DNA of 64,000 nt from DASXMT01 sp963755985 (GTDB taxonomy: Bacteria > Actinomycetota > Acidimicrobiia > Acidimicrobiales > RAAP-2), in assembly GCA_963755985.1 (NCBI GenBank), contig CAVWLO010000003.1, positions 930,001 through 994,000 of the forward strand, read 5' to 3'. Below, piece after piece: positions 33,848 to 43,214 of the stretch; the stretch's first letter is position 1; the number at the start of each line of letters is the position of its first letter. The notes beneath the pieces are model-generated. The model ran no database searches and had not been told where the DNA came from. It saw only the letters and a list, made by a program, of their open reading frames with translations. The position numbers and the translations under genes are program-made.

Positions 33848-36022
33848 ATGACCACGCTGCTCGAGCCGATCGCACCCGAAGCCGAGTCGAAAGCCCCCGA
33901 GCCCGGGCACCGCGGCTGGATGCGGCGATTCGTCCGTGGCCGTCCCGACGACCCGCCCTGGGTCCGGCCCAGCCTCATCGCGCTCCTCGTGTCCACCGCG
34001 GTGGCCTACGTGTGGGCCCTCGGCGACTCGGGCTGGGCCAACTCGTTCTACTCGGCTGCCGTTCAGGCCGGGACCAAGAGCTGGAAGGCCTTCTTCTTCG
34101 GATCGTCCGACGCCTCCAACTTCATCACCGTCGACAAGCCGCCCGCCTCCTTGTGGGTGATGGAGATCTCCGCCCGCATCTTCGGTGTGAACTCCTGGAG
34201 CATCCTGGTGCCCCAGGCGCTCGAGGGCGTGGCGACGGTCGGGGTCCTCTACGCCACCGTCCGGAGATGGTTCAGCCCGGGTGCCGCGCTCATCTCGGGG
34301 GCACTCTTGGCCCTGACCCCGGTGGCGGTGCTCATGTTCCGCTTCAACAATCCCGACTCCCTGCTGGTGCTGTTGCTGGTGGTCGCAGCCTACGCCACCG
34401 TCCGGGCCCTCGAGCGGGCCCAGACCTGGTGGCTCGTGGCCGCCATGGCCTGCGTGGGGACCGGATTCATCACCAAGATGCTGCAGGCCTTCATCATCGT
34501 GCCCGTCATCGGCCTGGTCTATCTGCTGTTCGCCCCCACGCCCCTGGCACGGCGGATCCGTCAGCTCCTGGTGGCCGCGGTCGCCCTGGTCGTCGCGGCC
34601 GGGTGGTGGGTGGCGGCGGTGGCCCTCACGCCGGCCGCGAGTCGTCCCTACATCGGAGGCTCGCAAGACAACAACATCCTGAACCTCATCTTCGGCTATA
34701 ACGGCTTCGGCCGGCTGTCTGGGAACGAGACCGGAAGCATCGGCGGGGCCGGGGCTGCCGGCTCCCGTTGGGGAGCCACCGGTTGGAGCCGCCTGTTCGG
34801 ACCGAGCATGGGCGGCCAGATTTCCTGGCTGCTCCCTGCCGCCCTTGTCCTCTTGGCCGCGGGACTGTGGATCACGTTGCGGGCGGCCCGTACCGATCGG
34901 ACCCGGGCCGCCTTGGTCTTCTGGGGCGGGTGGCTCCTCTCGACCGGGGCCATCTTCAGCTTTGCCGCCGGCATCATCCACCCCTACTACACGGTGGCCC
35001 TGGCGCCGGCGATCGCCGCATTGGTCGGCATCGGCTCGGTCATGTTGTGGCAGCGCCGAGAGCAATTGTGGGTCCGCATGGTGCTGGGGGCCACGCTCGC
35101 CCTCACCGGGGTCTGGGCTTTCAGGCTCTTGAGCCGGACCCCGACCTGGCTTCCTGCTCTGCGGTTCCTGGTCCTGGTGGGTTGCGTCGCCACCGGCCTG
35201 GCCATTGCCCTGGTCCCGCATCTCCGAGGCCGACTGGCCGCCGCCATCGCCGCTGTGGCCGTCATCGTCGCCTGCGCAGGCCCGGCGGCCTACGCCGTGG
35301 ACACAGTCGCCACGCCGCACGCCGGAGCAATTCCCTCCGCCGGTCCCACGGTGGCGGGGACGTTCGGTCCCGGTGGCTTCGGCGGCGCGGCAGGGGGTCG
35401 CTTCCCCGGCGCGGCCGGAGGGCGTTTCCCCGGTGCCGCCGGCGGTCGGTTCCCGGGAGGGCGTTTCCCCGGTGCCGCCGGCGGTCGCTTCCCCGGCGCG
35501 GCCGGAGGCACCGGCCAGATTCCTCCCGGATTTGCCGGCGGCCGGAGCGCAACGGGAGCAGCCGGTGGGGTGGGCACGTTCGCACGCGGCGGCGGTGCCG
35601 GCGGGCTGCTGCAGGCCAGCACCCCCGGCAAGGCGCTGGTGACCGCGCTCCAGCAGGGCGCCAATCAGTACAAGTGGGTGGCGGCCACCATCAACTCGAA
35701 CTCGGCCGCCGGCTACCAGTTGGCTTCGGGTGACCCCGTTATGGCCGTCGGCGGGTTCAACGGGACCGACCCGGCACCCACCCTGGCCCAGTTCGAACAG
35801 TACGTCCGTTCTGACCAGATCCACTACTACATCTCGAGCAGCGGTCGAGGTGGCTTCGGTGGAGGTTTCGCTGGAGGAGCCGGCATTGGTGGGGGAAGCT
35901 CGAGCAGCTCGACGAGCTCGGCGTCGGCCATCAGCAGCTGGGTGGCGAGCCACTACACGGCAAAGACGGTCGACGGGTCGACCCTCTACGACCTGACCCA
36001 GCCCATCACGACGTCGGGTTAG
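33848..36022 (+). CDS. Membrane glycosyltransferase family 39 (ArnT/PMT-like)
   Basis: This 724-residue multi-pass protein has the acidic first loop typical of GT-C enzymes (SFYSAAVQAG, FITVDKPPASLWVMEISARIFGVNSW) and ten or more hydrophobic segments up to about residue 510. Residues about 515-570 are a Gly-rich repeat (GAAGGRFP, encoded by a 24-bp tandem repeat). A soluble C-terminal domain follows (VTALQQGANQYKWVAATINS). It transfers sugars from polyprenyl-phosphate donors to envelope acceptors. The ATG at 33848 is preferred over a TTG at 33797. Confidence 0.83.
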   Translation: MTTLLEPIAPEAESKAPEPGHRGWMRRFVRGRPDDPPWVRPSLIALLVSTAVAYVWALGDSGWANSFYSAAVQAGTKSWKAFFFGSSDASNFITVDKPPASLWVMEISARIFGVNSWSILVPQALEGVATVGVLYATVRRWFSPGAALISGALLALTPVAVLMFRFNNPDSLLVLLLVVAAYATVRALERAQTWWLVAAMACVGTGFITKMLQAFIIVPVIGLVYLLFAPTPLARRIRQLLVAAVALVVAAGWWVAAVALTPAASRPYIGGSQDNNILNLIFGYNGFGRLSGNETGSIGGAGAAGSRWGATGWSRLFGPSMGGQISWLLPAALVLLAAGLWITLRAARTDRTRAALVFWGGWLLSTGAIFSFAAGIIHPYYTVALAPAIAALVGIGSVMLWQRREQLWVRMVLGATLALTGVWAFRLLSRTPTWLPALRFLVLVGCVATGLAIALVPHLRGRLAAAIAAVAVIVACAGPAAYAVDTVATPHAGAIPSAGPTVAGTFGPGGFGGAAGGRFPGAAGGRFPGAAGGRFPGGRFPGAAGGRFPGAAGGTGQIPPGFAGGRSATGAAGGVGTFARGGGAGGLLQASTPGKALVTALQQGANQYKWVAATINSNSAAGYQLASGDPVMAVGGFNGTDPAPTLAQFEQYVRSDQIHYYISSSGRGGFGGGFAGGAGIGGGSSSSSTSSASAISSWVASHYTAKTVDGSTLYDLTQPITTSG
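35385..35520. repeat. 24-bp coding repeat for GAAGGRFP in the GT39 gene
   Basis: About five in-frame copies of a 24-bp unit encode GAAGGRFP, with one copy shortened to GGRFP. It forms a flexible loop between the membrane part and the C-terminal domain. Confidence 0.85.
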
Positions 36023-36049
36023 CTGTTGGCTATTGGCTAACGTCCGGGG

Positions 36050-36661
36050 GTGGCCGATCACTCGGAGCCCCTGGACGAGGCTGACGTCGACCCCGATCCT
36101 TTCGCCCAGTTCGGGCGGTGGTTCGAGGAGGCCGCCGCCGAGGTCACGATGCCCGAGGCGGTGGCGCTGGCCACCGTCGACGATCATCGGCGGCCCTCCT
36201 TGCGGATGGTGCTCATGAAGGGATGGGACCGACGCGGCTTCGTGTTCCACACCAACTACGAGAGCCGGAAGGGACGCGAGCTTGCGGAGAACCGCTTCGC
36301 CGCCTTGCTGTTCTACTGGGACCCGTTCGGCCGCCAGGTCCGGATCGAGGGCGCGGTCGAGAAGGTGTCGGATGACGAGTCCGACGCCTACTTCGCCACC
36401 CGACCGCTCAATGCCCAGATCGGCGCCCACGCCTCACGACAGAGCCAGACCGCCTCCAGCCGAGAGGCCCTCGACCACAGGGTGCAGGAGCTGACCAAGG
36501 AATTCCAAGGGCAGACCGTGGCCCGGCCGGCCTGGTGGGGCGGGTACCGCCTGGCGCCCGAGTCCTTCGAGTTCTGGCAGAACCGGGACGACCGGTTGCA
36601 CGACCGGCTGCGTTACCAGCCGGTCGGGAGTGGCTGGCACATCGACCGACTTCAGCCCTGA
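36050..36661 (+). CDS. pdxH: Pyridoxamine 5'-phosphate oxidase
   Basis: This 203-residue enzyme starts at GTG 36050. PdxH landmarks are present: FEEAAAEVTMPEAVALATVD, RMVLMKGWDRRGFVFHTNYESRKG (FMN contacts), ASRQSQ, and the C-terminal EFWQNRDDRLHDRLRY. It oxidises pyridoxine or pyridoxamine 5'-phosphate to PLP with FMN and O2. PLP is required by serC and the aminotransferase in this window. The last codons and stop lie in a short tandem repeat. Confidence 0.92.
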   Translation: MADHSEPLDEADVDPDPFAQFGRWFEEAAAEVTMPEAVALATVDDHRRPSLRMVLMKGWDRRGFVFHTNYESRKGRELAENRFAALLFYWDPFGRQVRIEGAVEKVSDDESDAYFATRPLNAQIGAHASRQSQTASSREALDHRVQELTKEFQGQTVARPAWWGGYRLAPESFEFWQNRDDRLHDRLRYQPVGSGWHIDRLQP

Positions 36662-36720
36662 TCCCTTCAGCCCTGATCCCTTCTCCCTGACCCGGCAGCC
36701 CTGATCCCGACACCCCTGAC
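36651..36720. repeat. 15-bp repeat containing the pdxH stop codon
   Basis: The unit ttcagccctgatccc occurs at 36651 and 36666, then in diverged form to 36720. The first copy includes the pdxH stop (TGA at 36659-36661); the second is an extra copy of the same 3' end. Confidence 0.85.
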
Positions 36721-36727
36721 GGGGCAG

Positions 36728-37615
36728 TCACGACCGCCCGTTTTCGTTCCTTCCAGGTTCGCGCCCACCGATGGCCCTGGTCACAGAGGTGGTGGCTTGC
36801 ACCAGCCGCTCGCCCAGCGTCGGCACCTCTTCGGCCGTCACGGTCGGTGGCAGGTCGAACAATGAGAGGGCCAACTGCACCGAGGCGTCGGCGTCGAAGA
36901 CCGGTGCGGCCAGCATGCTCAACCGGTACGAGCGATGAGGCTGGAGGTCCACCAAGAGGTACTCCTGTTGCTCCAGCTCCTCGAGCACCTCGGACAGCGG
37001 CCGGTCGCCGTTGGCTATCGCCCGCTCCAGGAGGGCCCGGGCGTCCACCTCGAGAGACAATGAGTAGCCCCGCTCGCGGACCCGGTCGACGGCCGCCCGG
37101 TACCCGTCCAGCTGCGCCTCGGTGGCGTCGGGACCCAGGCGGCGCAACCAACGGTCGATGCGGGTCGGGCCGGCCCAGGCCAGGAACACGGTCCCTAAGG
37201 GCGGCGCCAGGGGAATGCGCTGTCCGGCCTGGACGTGAACGCTCAGCGGCCTCGCGCTTCCCACGACGGCCAGCAGCACGATGTCATCCCCCAGGACGGC
37301 AGACGCCACGCACTGCACACCAAGATCCTTGGCCACGGCCTGCATCTCGTCTCGGGCGTAGTCGACGACCTCGAGCTGGCGGGCTCCGGCGGCACCGGCG
37401 AGAGTGGCCAGAGCCGGCCCAAGCCGGTAGGTCTTGTCTCGGGGATGACGTACGACCCATGCTCGGTCGGTCAGGGTGGCGAGCAGTCCGTGCGTGGTCG
37501 CTTTGCTCAGCTCGAGTTGGCGGCACAGCTCCGACAGGGTGAAGTCGCGGTCGGGATGGGATCCGAGGAACTCGACGACGTCGACGATGCGCTCGGCCGA
37601 GGATGACTGGGCCAT
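36728..37615 (-). CDS. IclR family transcriptional regulator
   Basis: This 295-residue protein from ATG 37615 has a winged helix-turn-helix (ERIVDVVEFLGSHPDRDFTLSELCRQLELSKATTHGLLATL) and the IclR effector domain (LGVQCVASAVLGDDIVLLAVVG; GQRIPLAPPLGTVFLAW). It lies 7 bp after the SGNH hydrolase gene and is probably cotranscribed. IclR members usually control catabolic operons and respond to small acids. The frame is open far upstream, but this is the first start that matches the family. Confidence 0.85.
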   Translation of the reverse strand: MAQSSSAERIVDVVEFLGSHPDRDFTLSELCRQLELSKATTHGLLATLTDRAWVVRHPRDKTYRLGPALATLAGAAGARQLEVVDYARDEMQAVAKDLGVQCVASAVLGDDIVLLAVVGSARPLSVHVQAGQRIPLAPPLGTVFLAWAGPTRIDRWLRRLGPDATEAQLDGYRAAVDRVRERGYSLSLEVDARALLERAIANGDRPLSEVLEELEQQEYLLVDLQPHRSYRLSMLAAPVFDADASVQLALSLFDLPPTVTAEEVPTLGERLVQATTSVTRAIGGREPGRNENGRS

Positions 37616-37622
37616 ACAGCCG

Positions 37623-38826
37623 CTATCGAGGGTCTCGGTGGGTTGTCGGTTCTGTCGCCCGGACTGCCGCGGTGGATGTGTCTGCTGGGTCGGTGGTGGC
37701 CGGGCGAGATGGGGTGGCGGAGGCGGTGTCGAGGCTGTCTCGGACCGCGGAGCCGATGGCCTTGGCCAGGAGGCGATGGCCCTCGTCCCCCGGGTGGACC
37801 CCGTCGGCCAGCTGGTCAGATGCCAGCAGCGCACCCCCACGAACCAGGTGGAGCCGGGGGTCGACCGCGGCATCGGCGCTCGATCCTCGCCTCGATGACC
37901 CCCCGCAGATCGCCGAGGGTGGCGCCGAGGCGATTGGGCTGGTCCTCGGCATCGGGCCGGATCACTGGCGAGGCCACCACCATCGGGGTGTCCGGGTGGC
38001 CGGAGCGCACCAGGTCGACGAAGGCGTCGAGGCCTGCACCGACCTGTTCGGCCGAGTGCTGGACTCGTGTCCAGCAGTTGGTCCCGTAGCTGAGGCTGAT
38101 CACGGCCGCCTTGAGCCCGGCGATCTCTTCGGCGCTCACCATCTCTCCTCGCGCCGCACCGGCGTATCCGAGGTTGACGACGTCGAGGCCGTAGAAACGA
38201 CCGGCGATGGCGGGCCAGGCGCGTCCGGGATTGCTTGCCGCCCAACCTTCGGCGATCGAGTCGCCGTAGCAAAGCCAGCGGGGCTGGACGGGAGCGGGCC
38301 GAACTGTCCCGGCCACTCCCCGAATGGCCAGGATGGACGGACGCATTCCTTCGGGCAGCGTGACGACCGATCGATCGCCTGAGCTGCTGGAGCTGCCGGG
38401 GCTGCCGGGGCTGTCTGTACCCCCCACCAGCCGCAGCGTCACGAGGCCCCGGCCCAGTACCGCCGGCACCTTGTCAAGCACCGACTGGCCTCGCCACGAG
38501 GTGAAGGTTGTCCCCGCCCCTTCCCCCCTGTAACCCAGCTCGGTGGTAGCCGTCTCGTACTCGATCTCGACGGCCTCGGCGTCGCCCGTCAGCTCCAACC
38601 GCACACCAACGGGGATCGAAGCCGTCGCCCACGTGTCGGCCGGAAGGCGCCCGGCGTCGGCGGGGAGGGCTCGCGGGTAGGGAACTCCGGGACAGGCGGG
38701 AAAGGCACAGCCGGCCAGGAACGGCTCGACTTCGGGCGGCCGATTCGCAGAAGCCGATCCGCCTGGTCCCGTCGGACCGCCCGACTGCGTCGCGGGCGCC
38801 GGGCGCTCGCGATCGGTACTGCCCAT
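37623..38826 (-). pseudogene. SGNH/GDSL hydrolase gene with a frameshift near its 3' end
   Basis: From ATG 38826 the protein shows an N-terminal beta-sandwich-like part and the SGNH block with nucleophile Ser (LCYGDSIAEGW), then VINLSYG-like ISLSYGTNCW. At about 37876-37880 the frame breaks: the last block, ADGVHPGDEGHRLLA, which holds the catalytic His, lies in the next frame and ends at 37623. Deleting one base after GRARIEA-like codons would restore it. The frameshift is not in a homopolymer. As read, the protein lacks its His and should be inactive. It overlaps the LLM gene stop by one base. Confidence 0.72.
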
Positions 38827-40001
38827 CAGGCGCCACCACCGACGGCCGTGGCCGAGCTACCACCACCACCGACAGCCGTGGCCGATACCTCGATTTCGCG
38901 CCGGCGAAGCTCGGGGATGATCCTGGTGCCGAGCAACTCGATGGTGCGCATGATCGACTCGTGCGAGAGGTAGCCGAACTGTACGTAACAGATCAGCTGG
39001 TCGACTCCGAGAGACTCGTAGTGCAACATCTTCTCGAGGCACTGGTCGGGGTCGCCCACGATGATCATGTCGGCGTCGGAGAACTCGTGGGGATCGAAGT
39101 CACCTTCGATCTGGCGCTTGAGTAGTGGGAATACCTTGTCCACTTCGCCTTTCGACAGGTGGGGGAGTTCCCACTCGATGGTGAACTCGGCCAGGTTCTT
39201 GTACCACCACCACACCGAGTCCCAGATGCCGTCCGCCTCGCACTGGGCCATGGTGTCGGCGCAGTGGACCAACGTGTACGCGGCCACCCGGTTGTTGCGG
39301 ACGCGGGTGATGGGCGTCGCCCGCCCGCTCGCCGCCCGGTACTGCTCGATCTGCGCACCCATCCGCTCGAGCGGCTGCATGATGGCGAAGGACAGCAACC
39401 CAAGTCCCATCTCCCCGGCCATGGTGGCGCTGCCGTCGCTGGTGGCGGCCATCCAGGGGGGCGGGTGCGGATCCTGGTATGGCTTGGGCGTCACCATCCG
39501 TCGGGGAAAGTCCAGGTACTTGCCATGGAATTCGAAGTGTTCCGATTCCCACATGCCGACGATGGCTTCGATGGCCTCGCGGGCCTGGTCCTTGCTGTGC
39601 TCGCGGTCCACGCCGAACGCAGTCTGCTCCATCGGTGTGGACCGGCCGGTGCCCCATTCCACCCGTCCTTCCGAGAGGATGTCGACGGTGGCCACCTTCT
39701 CGGCCACCCGCATGGGTGGACCGAAGGCGTGTGGGAGCAGCGTGACTCCGAACCCGAGCCGGATCTGCTCGGTGATCTGGGATAGCGCCCCCAGGACCAC
39801 TTCGGGGGCGGGGCAGTGTGAGCGTCCTTCGCGGAAGTGGTGCTCCACGTGCCACGTGGTGTGGAAGCCGAGCTGATCGGCCAGGCGGATCTGCTCGAGG
39901 GCCTCACGGTACGACCGCTGCTCGGCCTGGCGCTGGCCAAGCGGATGTGGGCCAGGCCAGGGCTTGGGACAGTCGATCTCGTAGAGCACGTCCAGTTTCA
40001 C
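38826..40001 (-). CDS. LLM-class flavin-dependent oxidoreductase
   Basis: This 391-residue luciferase-like monooxygenase has TTWHVEHHFREG, LSQITEQIRLGFGVTLLPHAF, VDILSEGRVEWGTGRS and PWMAATSDGS. It belongs to the long bacterial-luciferase-like branch that uses FMNH2 and O2. The last 25 residues are a repeat (SATAVGGGG twice) with no role in the fold, encoded by a short DNA repeat. It is first in the run LLM-SGNH-IclR and overlaps the SGNH start. Confidence 0.83.
   Translation of the reverse strand: MKLDVLYEIDCPKPWPGPHPLGQRQAEQRSYREALEQIRLADQLGFHTTWHVEHHFREGRSHCPAPEVVLGALSQITEQIRLGFGVTLLPHAFGPPMRVAEKVATVDILSEGRVEWGTGRSTPMEQTAFGVDREHSKDQAREAIEAIVGMWESEHFEFHGKYLDFPRRMVTPKPYQDPHPPPWMAATSDGSATMAGEMGLGLLSFAIMQPLERMGAQIEQYRAASGRATPITRVRNNRVAAYTLVHCADTMAQCEADGIWDSVWWWYKNLAEFTIEWELPHLSKGEVDKVFPLLKRQIEGDFDPHEFSDADMIIVGDPDQCLEKMLHYESLGVDQLICYVQFGYLSHESIMRTIELLGTRIIPELRRREIEVSATAVGGGGSSATAVGGGA
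38829..38895. repeat. Tandem repeat in the 3' end of the LLM gene
   Basis: About two copies of a unit near 30 bp, each with ccaccaccgacrgccgtggcc, encode the C-terminal SATAVGGGG repeats. It reaches the stop codon at 38826. Confidence 0.75.
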
Positions 40002-40129
40002 GTCGGCCTCCTAGGTGTTCACTATTTAGAACAAGAGTCGAAATACCGAATGGATCAAACTATGGTCCGCTTCCGGACGAAAGACAAGCCCCCTAATCTC
40101 ATCCAGATGGCTTTCGGTGTGGCCTGGAT

Positions 40130-40345
40130 CGAAAGGTCCGGCGGCCCAGTGGGACCGGCGGAACCCAAGGGAGGGATCGGCGGCCCAGAGGGACCGACGG
40201 AACCCAGGGGAGGGATCGGCAGAGGGACCGGCGGAATGGAGAGATCGGCAGAGGGACCGGCGGAATGGAGAGATCGGCGGCCCAGATAGACCGGCGGAAT
40301 GGAGGGATCGGCGGCCCGGAGAGACCGGCGGAATGGAAGAGGAGC
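40130..40345. repeat. Tandem array with 30-37 bp units, about six copies
   Basis: Copies begin gggatcggcggcccag or gagatcggcagaggga; the shorter ones lack part of the unit. The array fills most of the 369-bp spacer (40002-40370) between the divergent LLM and FAD-linked oxidase genes. The 40020-40080 part is AT-richer and may hold the promoter of the minus-strand gene. Confidence 0.85.
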
Positions 40346-40370
40346 CAGAGATGAGAGGACGGGGTCGGTG

Positions 40371-41774
40371 GTGACCGAAATAGCTTCGGCCGTCCGAACC
40401 CAACTCGTCGACGTGGTCGGCCCCACCCACGTCATCACCGACCCGGACAGGCGGGCCACGTACGAGGTGGACTGGACGCGCCGCTGGACGGGCTCTGCAT
40501 CGGTGGTTGTCCGTCCCGCCGACGCCGCTGAGCTCAGTGGGGTCCTGGGCGTGTGCCATCGTCATCGCCTGGACTGTGTCCCTCAAGGCGGGCGGACCGG
40601 CCTCGTGGGCGGGAGTGTCCCCATGGGTGGCAACATCGCCATCAGCCTCGAACGCCTCAATCGGGTCGAGGCCGTCGACCCGTCGGTAGGTTGGCTCACC
40701 GCCGGAGCGGGGGTGACGTTGGCCGAGCTTCACCGGCAGGCCGCCGATGCGGGCTGGGCCTTCGGCGTCGATCTGGCCGCCCGGGACAGCGCGACCGTCG
40801 GTGGCATGGTCGCAACCAATGCGGGAGGTCTGCGGGTCATCCGATTCGGCCAGATGCGGTCCCAGGTCATTGGGCTCGAGTTCGTGCTGGCCGATGGGAC
40901 GATCGTCCGTCGGCTCGAGGGGCCGGCCAAAGACAATGCCGGCTACGACCTGTCCCAGCTCATGGTCGGAAGCGAGGGGACCCTGGGCATCGTGACCGCG
41001 GCCCGCCTCCGGCTGGTGCGGGAGCTCCCGGTCCGGGCGACAGCCATGATCGGCCTCGAGCAGCTAAGGCAGGGGATTGACATCGTGGGCCAGCTCAGGC
41101 GGTCGGCCGCCTCGCTGGAGGCAGCCGAGGTCTTCGACGCGGCGGCGATGAACGCGGTGTCGACCCGCCTGGGGACACCACCGCCGATGGCCGGCTACCC
41201 CTGGTACCTGATCGTGGAGTGTGCCGGGGACGAGGACCCCTCGCCCAGCATGGCCGAGGCGCTGGCTCAGTTTGAAGGCAAGAGTGGCGTTGGTGGTGGG
41301 AGCGGCGTGGCCGTGGCGATCGATCCCACGGCCCGGAGCCGGCTCTGGGCCTTCCGGGACCAGATCACCGAGTCGATTGCGCAGGTCGGCGTGGCCCGCA
41401 AGCTCGATCCTGGTATCCCGCTCGATCGGCTCCCCGACTTCACCGAGGAGGTGCGCCACACGGTGGCGGCAGTGGCGCCGTCAGCCTCCGTGTACATCTT
41501 TGGGCACCTGGGTGAGGGCAACCTGCACGTGAACGTGCTCGGGCTCGACGACGAGGATGACAGGGTCGACGGGGCCGTGTTCGAGCTGGTGGCGAGCCTG
41601 GGTGGGAGCATCGGGTCCGAGCACGGCATGGGAAGAGCCAAGGCCCGTTGGCTGACCCTGGCTCGCTCTGCCGAGGAGATAGAGACCATGCGCGCCGTCA
41701 AGGGCGCGCTCGACCCGTTGGGGATCCTGAATCGCGGCGTCATTTTCCCAAATCCGCCGCTGTCGGGTTCCTGA
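40371..41774 (+). CDS. FAD-binding oxidoreductase (GlcD/D-2-hydroxyacid dehydrogenase type)
   Basis: This 467-residue flavoenzyme from GTG 40371 has the PCMH FAD domain (CVPQGGRTGLVGGSVPMGGNIAISLERLNRV; LTAGAGVTLAELH; DSATVGGMVATNAGG; GSEGTLGIVTAARLRL). The C-terminal catalytic domain ends HLGEGNLHVNVL, then GSIGSEHGMGRAKARWL, with the metal-binding His residues typical of D-lactate/2-hydroxyglutarate dehydrogenases. It oxidises a D-2-hydroxyacid. No iron-sulfur partner subunit is adjacent. Confidence 0.87.
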   Translation: MTEIASAVRTQLVDVVGPTHVITDPDRRATYEVDWTRRWTGSASVVVRPADAAELSGVLGVCHRHRLDCVPQGGRTGLVGGSVPMGGNIAISLERLNRVEAVDPSVGWLTAGAGVTLAELHRQAADAGWAFGVDLAARDSATVGGMVATNAGGLRVIRFGQMRSQVIGLEFVLADGTIVRRLEGPAKDNAGYDLSQLMVGSEGTLGIVTAARLRLVRELPVRATAMIGLEQLRQGIDIVGQLRRSAASLEAAEVFDAAAMNAVSTRLGTPPPMAGYPWYLIVECAGDEDPSPSMAEALAQFEGKSGVGGGSGVAVAIDPTARSRLWAFRDQITESIAQVGVARKLDPGIPLDRLPDFTEEVRHTVAAVAPSASVYIFGHLGEGNLHVNVLGLDDEDDRVDGAVFELVASLGGSIGSEHGMGRAKARWLTLARSAEEIETMRAVKGALDPLGILNRGVIFPNPPLSGS

Positions 41775-41850
41775 CCGCCGGCCCCTTGGCTGCCCGGCGC
41801 ACCCTTCGGCTACCGCCGGCCCTTCGGCTGCCGGCGCACCACCTGCTGGG
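41774..41850. repeat. Short diverged repeat at convergent gene ends
   Basis: Two to three copies of cccttcggctnccggcgcacc occupy the convergent spacer and run into the 3' end of the minus-strand small gene (stop at 41810). Confidence 0.65.
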
Positions 41851-42172
41851 GTGGCATGCCCGGGCGCTTGCCCGGTCCACCATGGCCCTTGGACCGGTTC
41901 TGCCGCTCAGCAGCCCGGCGGAATTCCCGTCCCATCTCCTCTTCGTCTTGAGGGACGAGCAACTCCTCCAGTTTCTTGGCCCGCTGCGGCTTGGGCAGGC
42001 GGCGGGTGATGGCATCGACCTGGACGAGGTGATCGGGAAGCGGACGGTGCTTGTCCTTCGACTTCTGGATGTACTTCAGCAGCCGCCGGGCGTACCACCG
42101 GCGGATGAACCCCACCTTGAGAAGTCGCTTCCACAATCCGTCCCGGCCACGGGCCAATCGGTCTCGAATCAC
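41810..42172 (-). CDS. Small basic conserved-looking protein of unknown function
   Basis: This 120-residue, strongly basic protein begins IRDRLARGRDGLWKRLLKVGF and has helical character throughout, without a membrane segment. The first 75 residues look like a folded domain (RRWYARRLLKYIQKSKDKHRPLPDHLVQVDAITRRLPKPQRAKKLEELL). The tail is low complexity (GHGGPGKRPGMPPQQVVRRQPKGRR) and overlaps a repeat. I do not recognise the family. It could bind nucleic acid because of its charge. Confidence 0.45.
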   Translation of the reverse strand: MIRDRLARGRDGLWKRLLKVGFIRRWYARRLLKYIQKSKDKHRPLPDHLVQVDAITRRLPKPQRAKKLEELLVPQDEEEMGREFRRAAERQNRSKGHGGPGKRPGMPPQQVVRRQPKGRR

Positions 42173-42350
42173 GCCCCTATGCTTCCCGCGTCGGCGCCGA
42201 CGCGCCAGACGAGCCCCTTACGCTGGAGTTATGGCCCGCCGGGTGCGATCGAGATCGGCACAACCGGGCGGTCTGGGCCGGCTGGCTCCCAGCTGTTTGG
42301 GCCAGTTCGGCCCGCTTGGCTCCCGGTCAGGCATTGGCGGTCCGGCCGGT

Positions 42351-43214
42351 TTAGTCGATGGCGCGGCGAAGGAAGCCCTTGACGCCGATGGTGCCGAAGA
42401 CAGCCAGGGAGACGACGAGCATGAGGAGGCAGATCCAGGTCCGGATGTGGGGAACCTGCGGGACGAGCGCAGCTCGCATGCCCTCGCTGACGTAGGTCAA
42501 CGGGTTGATCGTGGTCAGCCACTGGAACCACTCGAGCTTGTACAAGGAGGGCCAGGGATACTGGCTGCACCCGGTGAAGAGGATCGGTGTGAGCACGAGT
42601 GCGAAGACGATGTTGATCCGGTTCGCCTCGACCAGGGTGCCCAACGTGAGCCCCAGGGTTGCTCCGACCAGGGTCCCGAGCAACAGGACCACGATGAGGA
42701 GGGGTACCCCCGCTGGCCGCCACGGGATCGAGCCGAGCACCAGGATGCCGATCGGGAACATCATCAACGAGGCAATCAGCGATCGGATGCTGGCAAAGAC
42801 CAGCTTCTCGAGCGCCACCCAGGACACCGGCATGGGGGCCAACAGACGATCCTCGATCTCTTTGGTGTAGGAGAAGTCGAACACCAGCGGGAGCGCCGTG
42901 GTCTGCAGGCTGGTCAGAAAGGCCGTGAGTGCGACGATGCCCGGGAAGAGGAGCTGGGAGTAGCCGTTCGTCGTGTACCCGAGGTCGGTAAGCACGCGGC
43001 CGAACACGAAGAGGAAGAAGAACGGCTGGAGGATGACCTGGGCCAGGAAGATCGGGAGCTCGCGGCCGGTGACGAAGAGGTCGCGGCCCAGCACGGCGAG
43101 GAACGCCCGCCCCGGGCGAACCGTCGGCATGGGGTCGGTGCCCGCGCCGACGGCGGGGTCTGCCGACCGACCGGTGTCGGGGATGTTGGCAGCAGCCGGA
43201 GGGGTTGCGGTCAA
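42351..43214 (-). CDS. ABC-2 type transporter permease
   Basis: This 287-residue permease has six predicted membrane helices (LPIFLAQVILQPFFFLFVFGRVL; FPGIVALTAFL; VVLLLGTLVGATLGLTLGTLV; LLMLVVSLAVFGTIG). The central EIEDRLLAPMPVSWVALEKL and the LTTINPLTYVSEGMRAALV block are typical of daunorubicin-resistance-type exporters. Its start overlaps the ATPase stop by 4 bp, so the pair makes one drug or lipid exporter. The substrate is unknown. Confidence 0.85.
   Translation of the reverse strand: MTATPPAAANIPDTGRSADPAVGAGTDPMPTVRPGRAFLAVLGRDLFVTGRELPIFLAQVILQPFFFLFVFGRVLTDLGYTTNGYSQLLFPGIVALTAFLTSLQTTALPLVFDFSYTKEIEDRLLAPMPVSWVALEKLVFASIRSLIASLMMFPIGILVLGSIPWRPAGVPLLIVVLLLGTLVGATLGLTLGTLVEANRINIVFALVLTPILFTGCSQYPWPSLYKLEWFQWLTTINPLTYVSEGMRAALVPQVPHIRTWICLLMLVVSLAVFGTIGVKGFLRRAID

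Noticed and set aside
33215..36430. A 1071-codon open frame on the minus strand
   Set aside because: It lies antisense to the secreted protein, the GT39 and pdxH genes; the translation is rich in Gly, Arg, His and Asp repeats without domain signs. Long antisense frames are common in DNA of this GC content.
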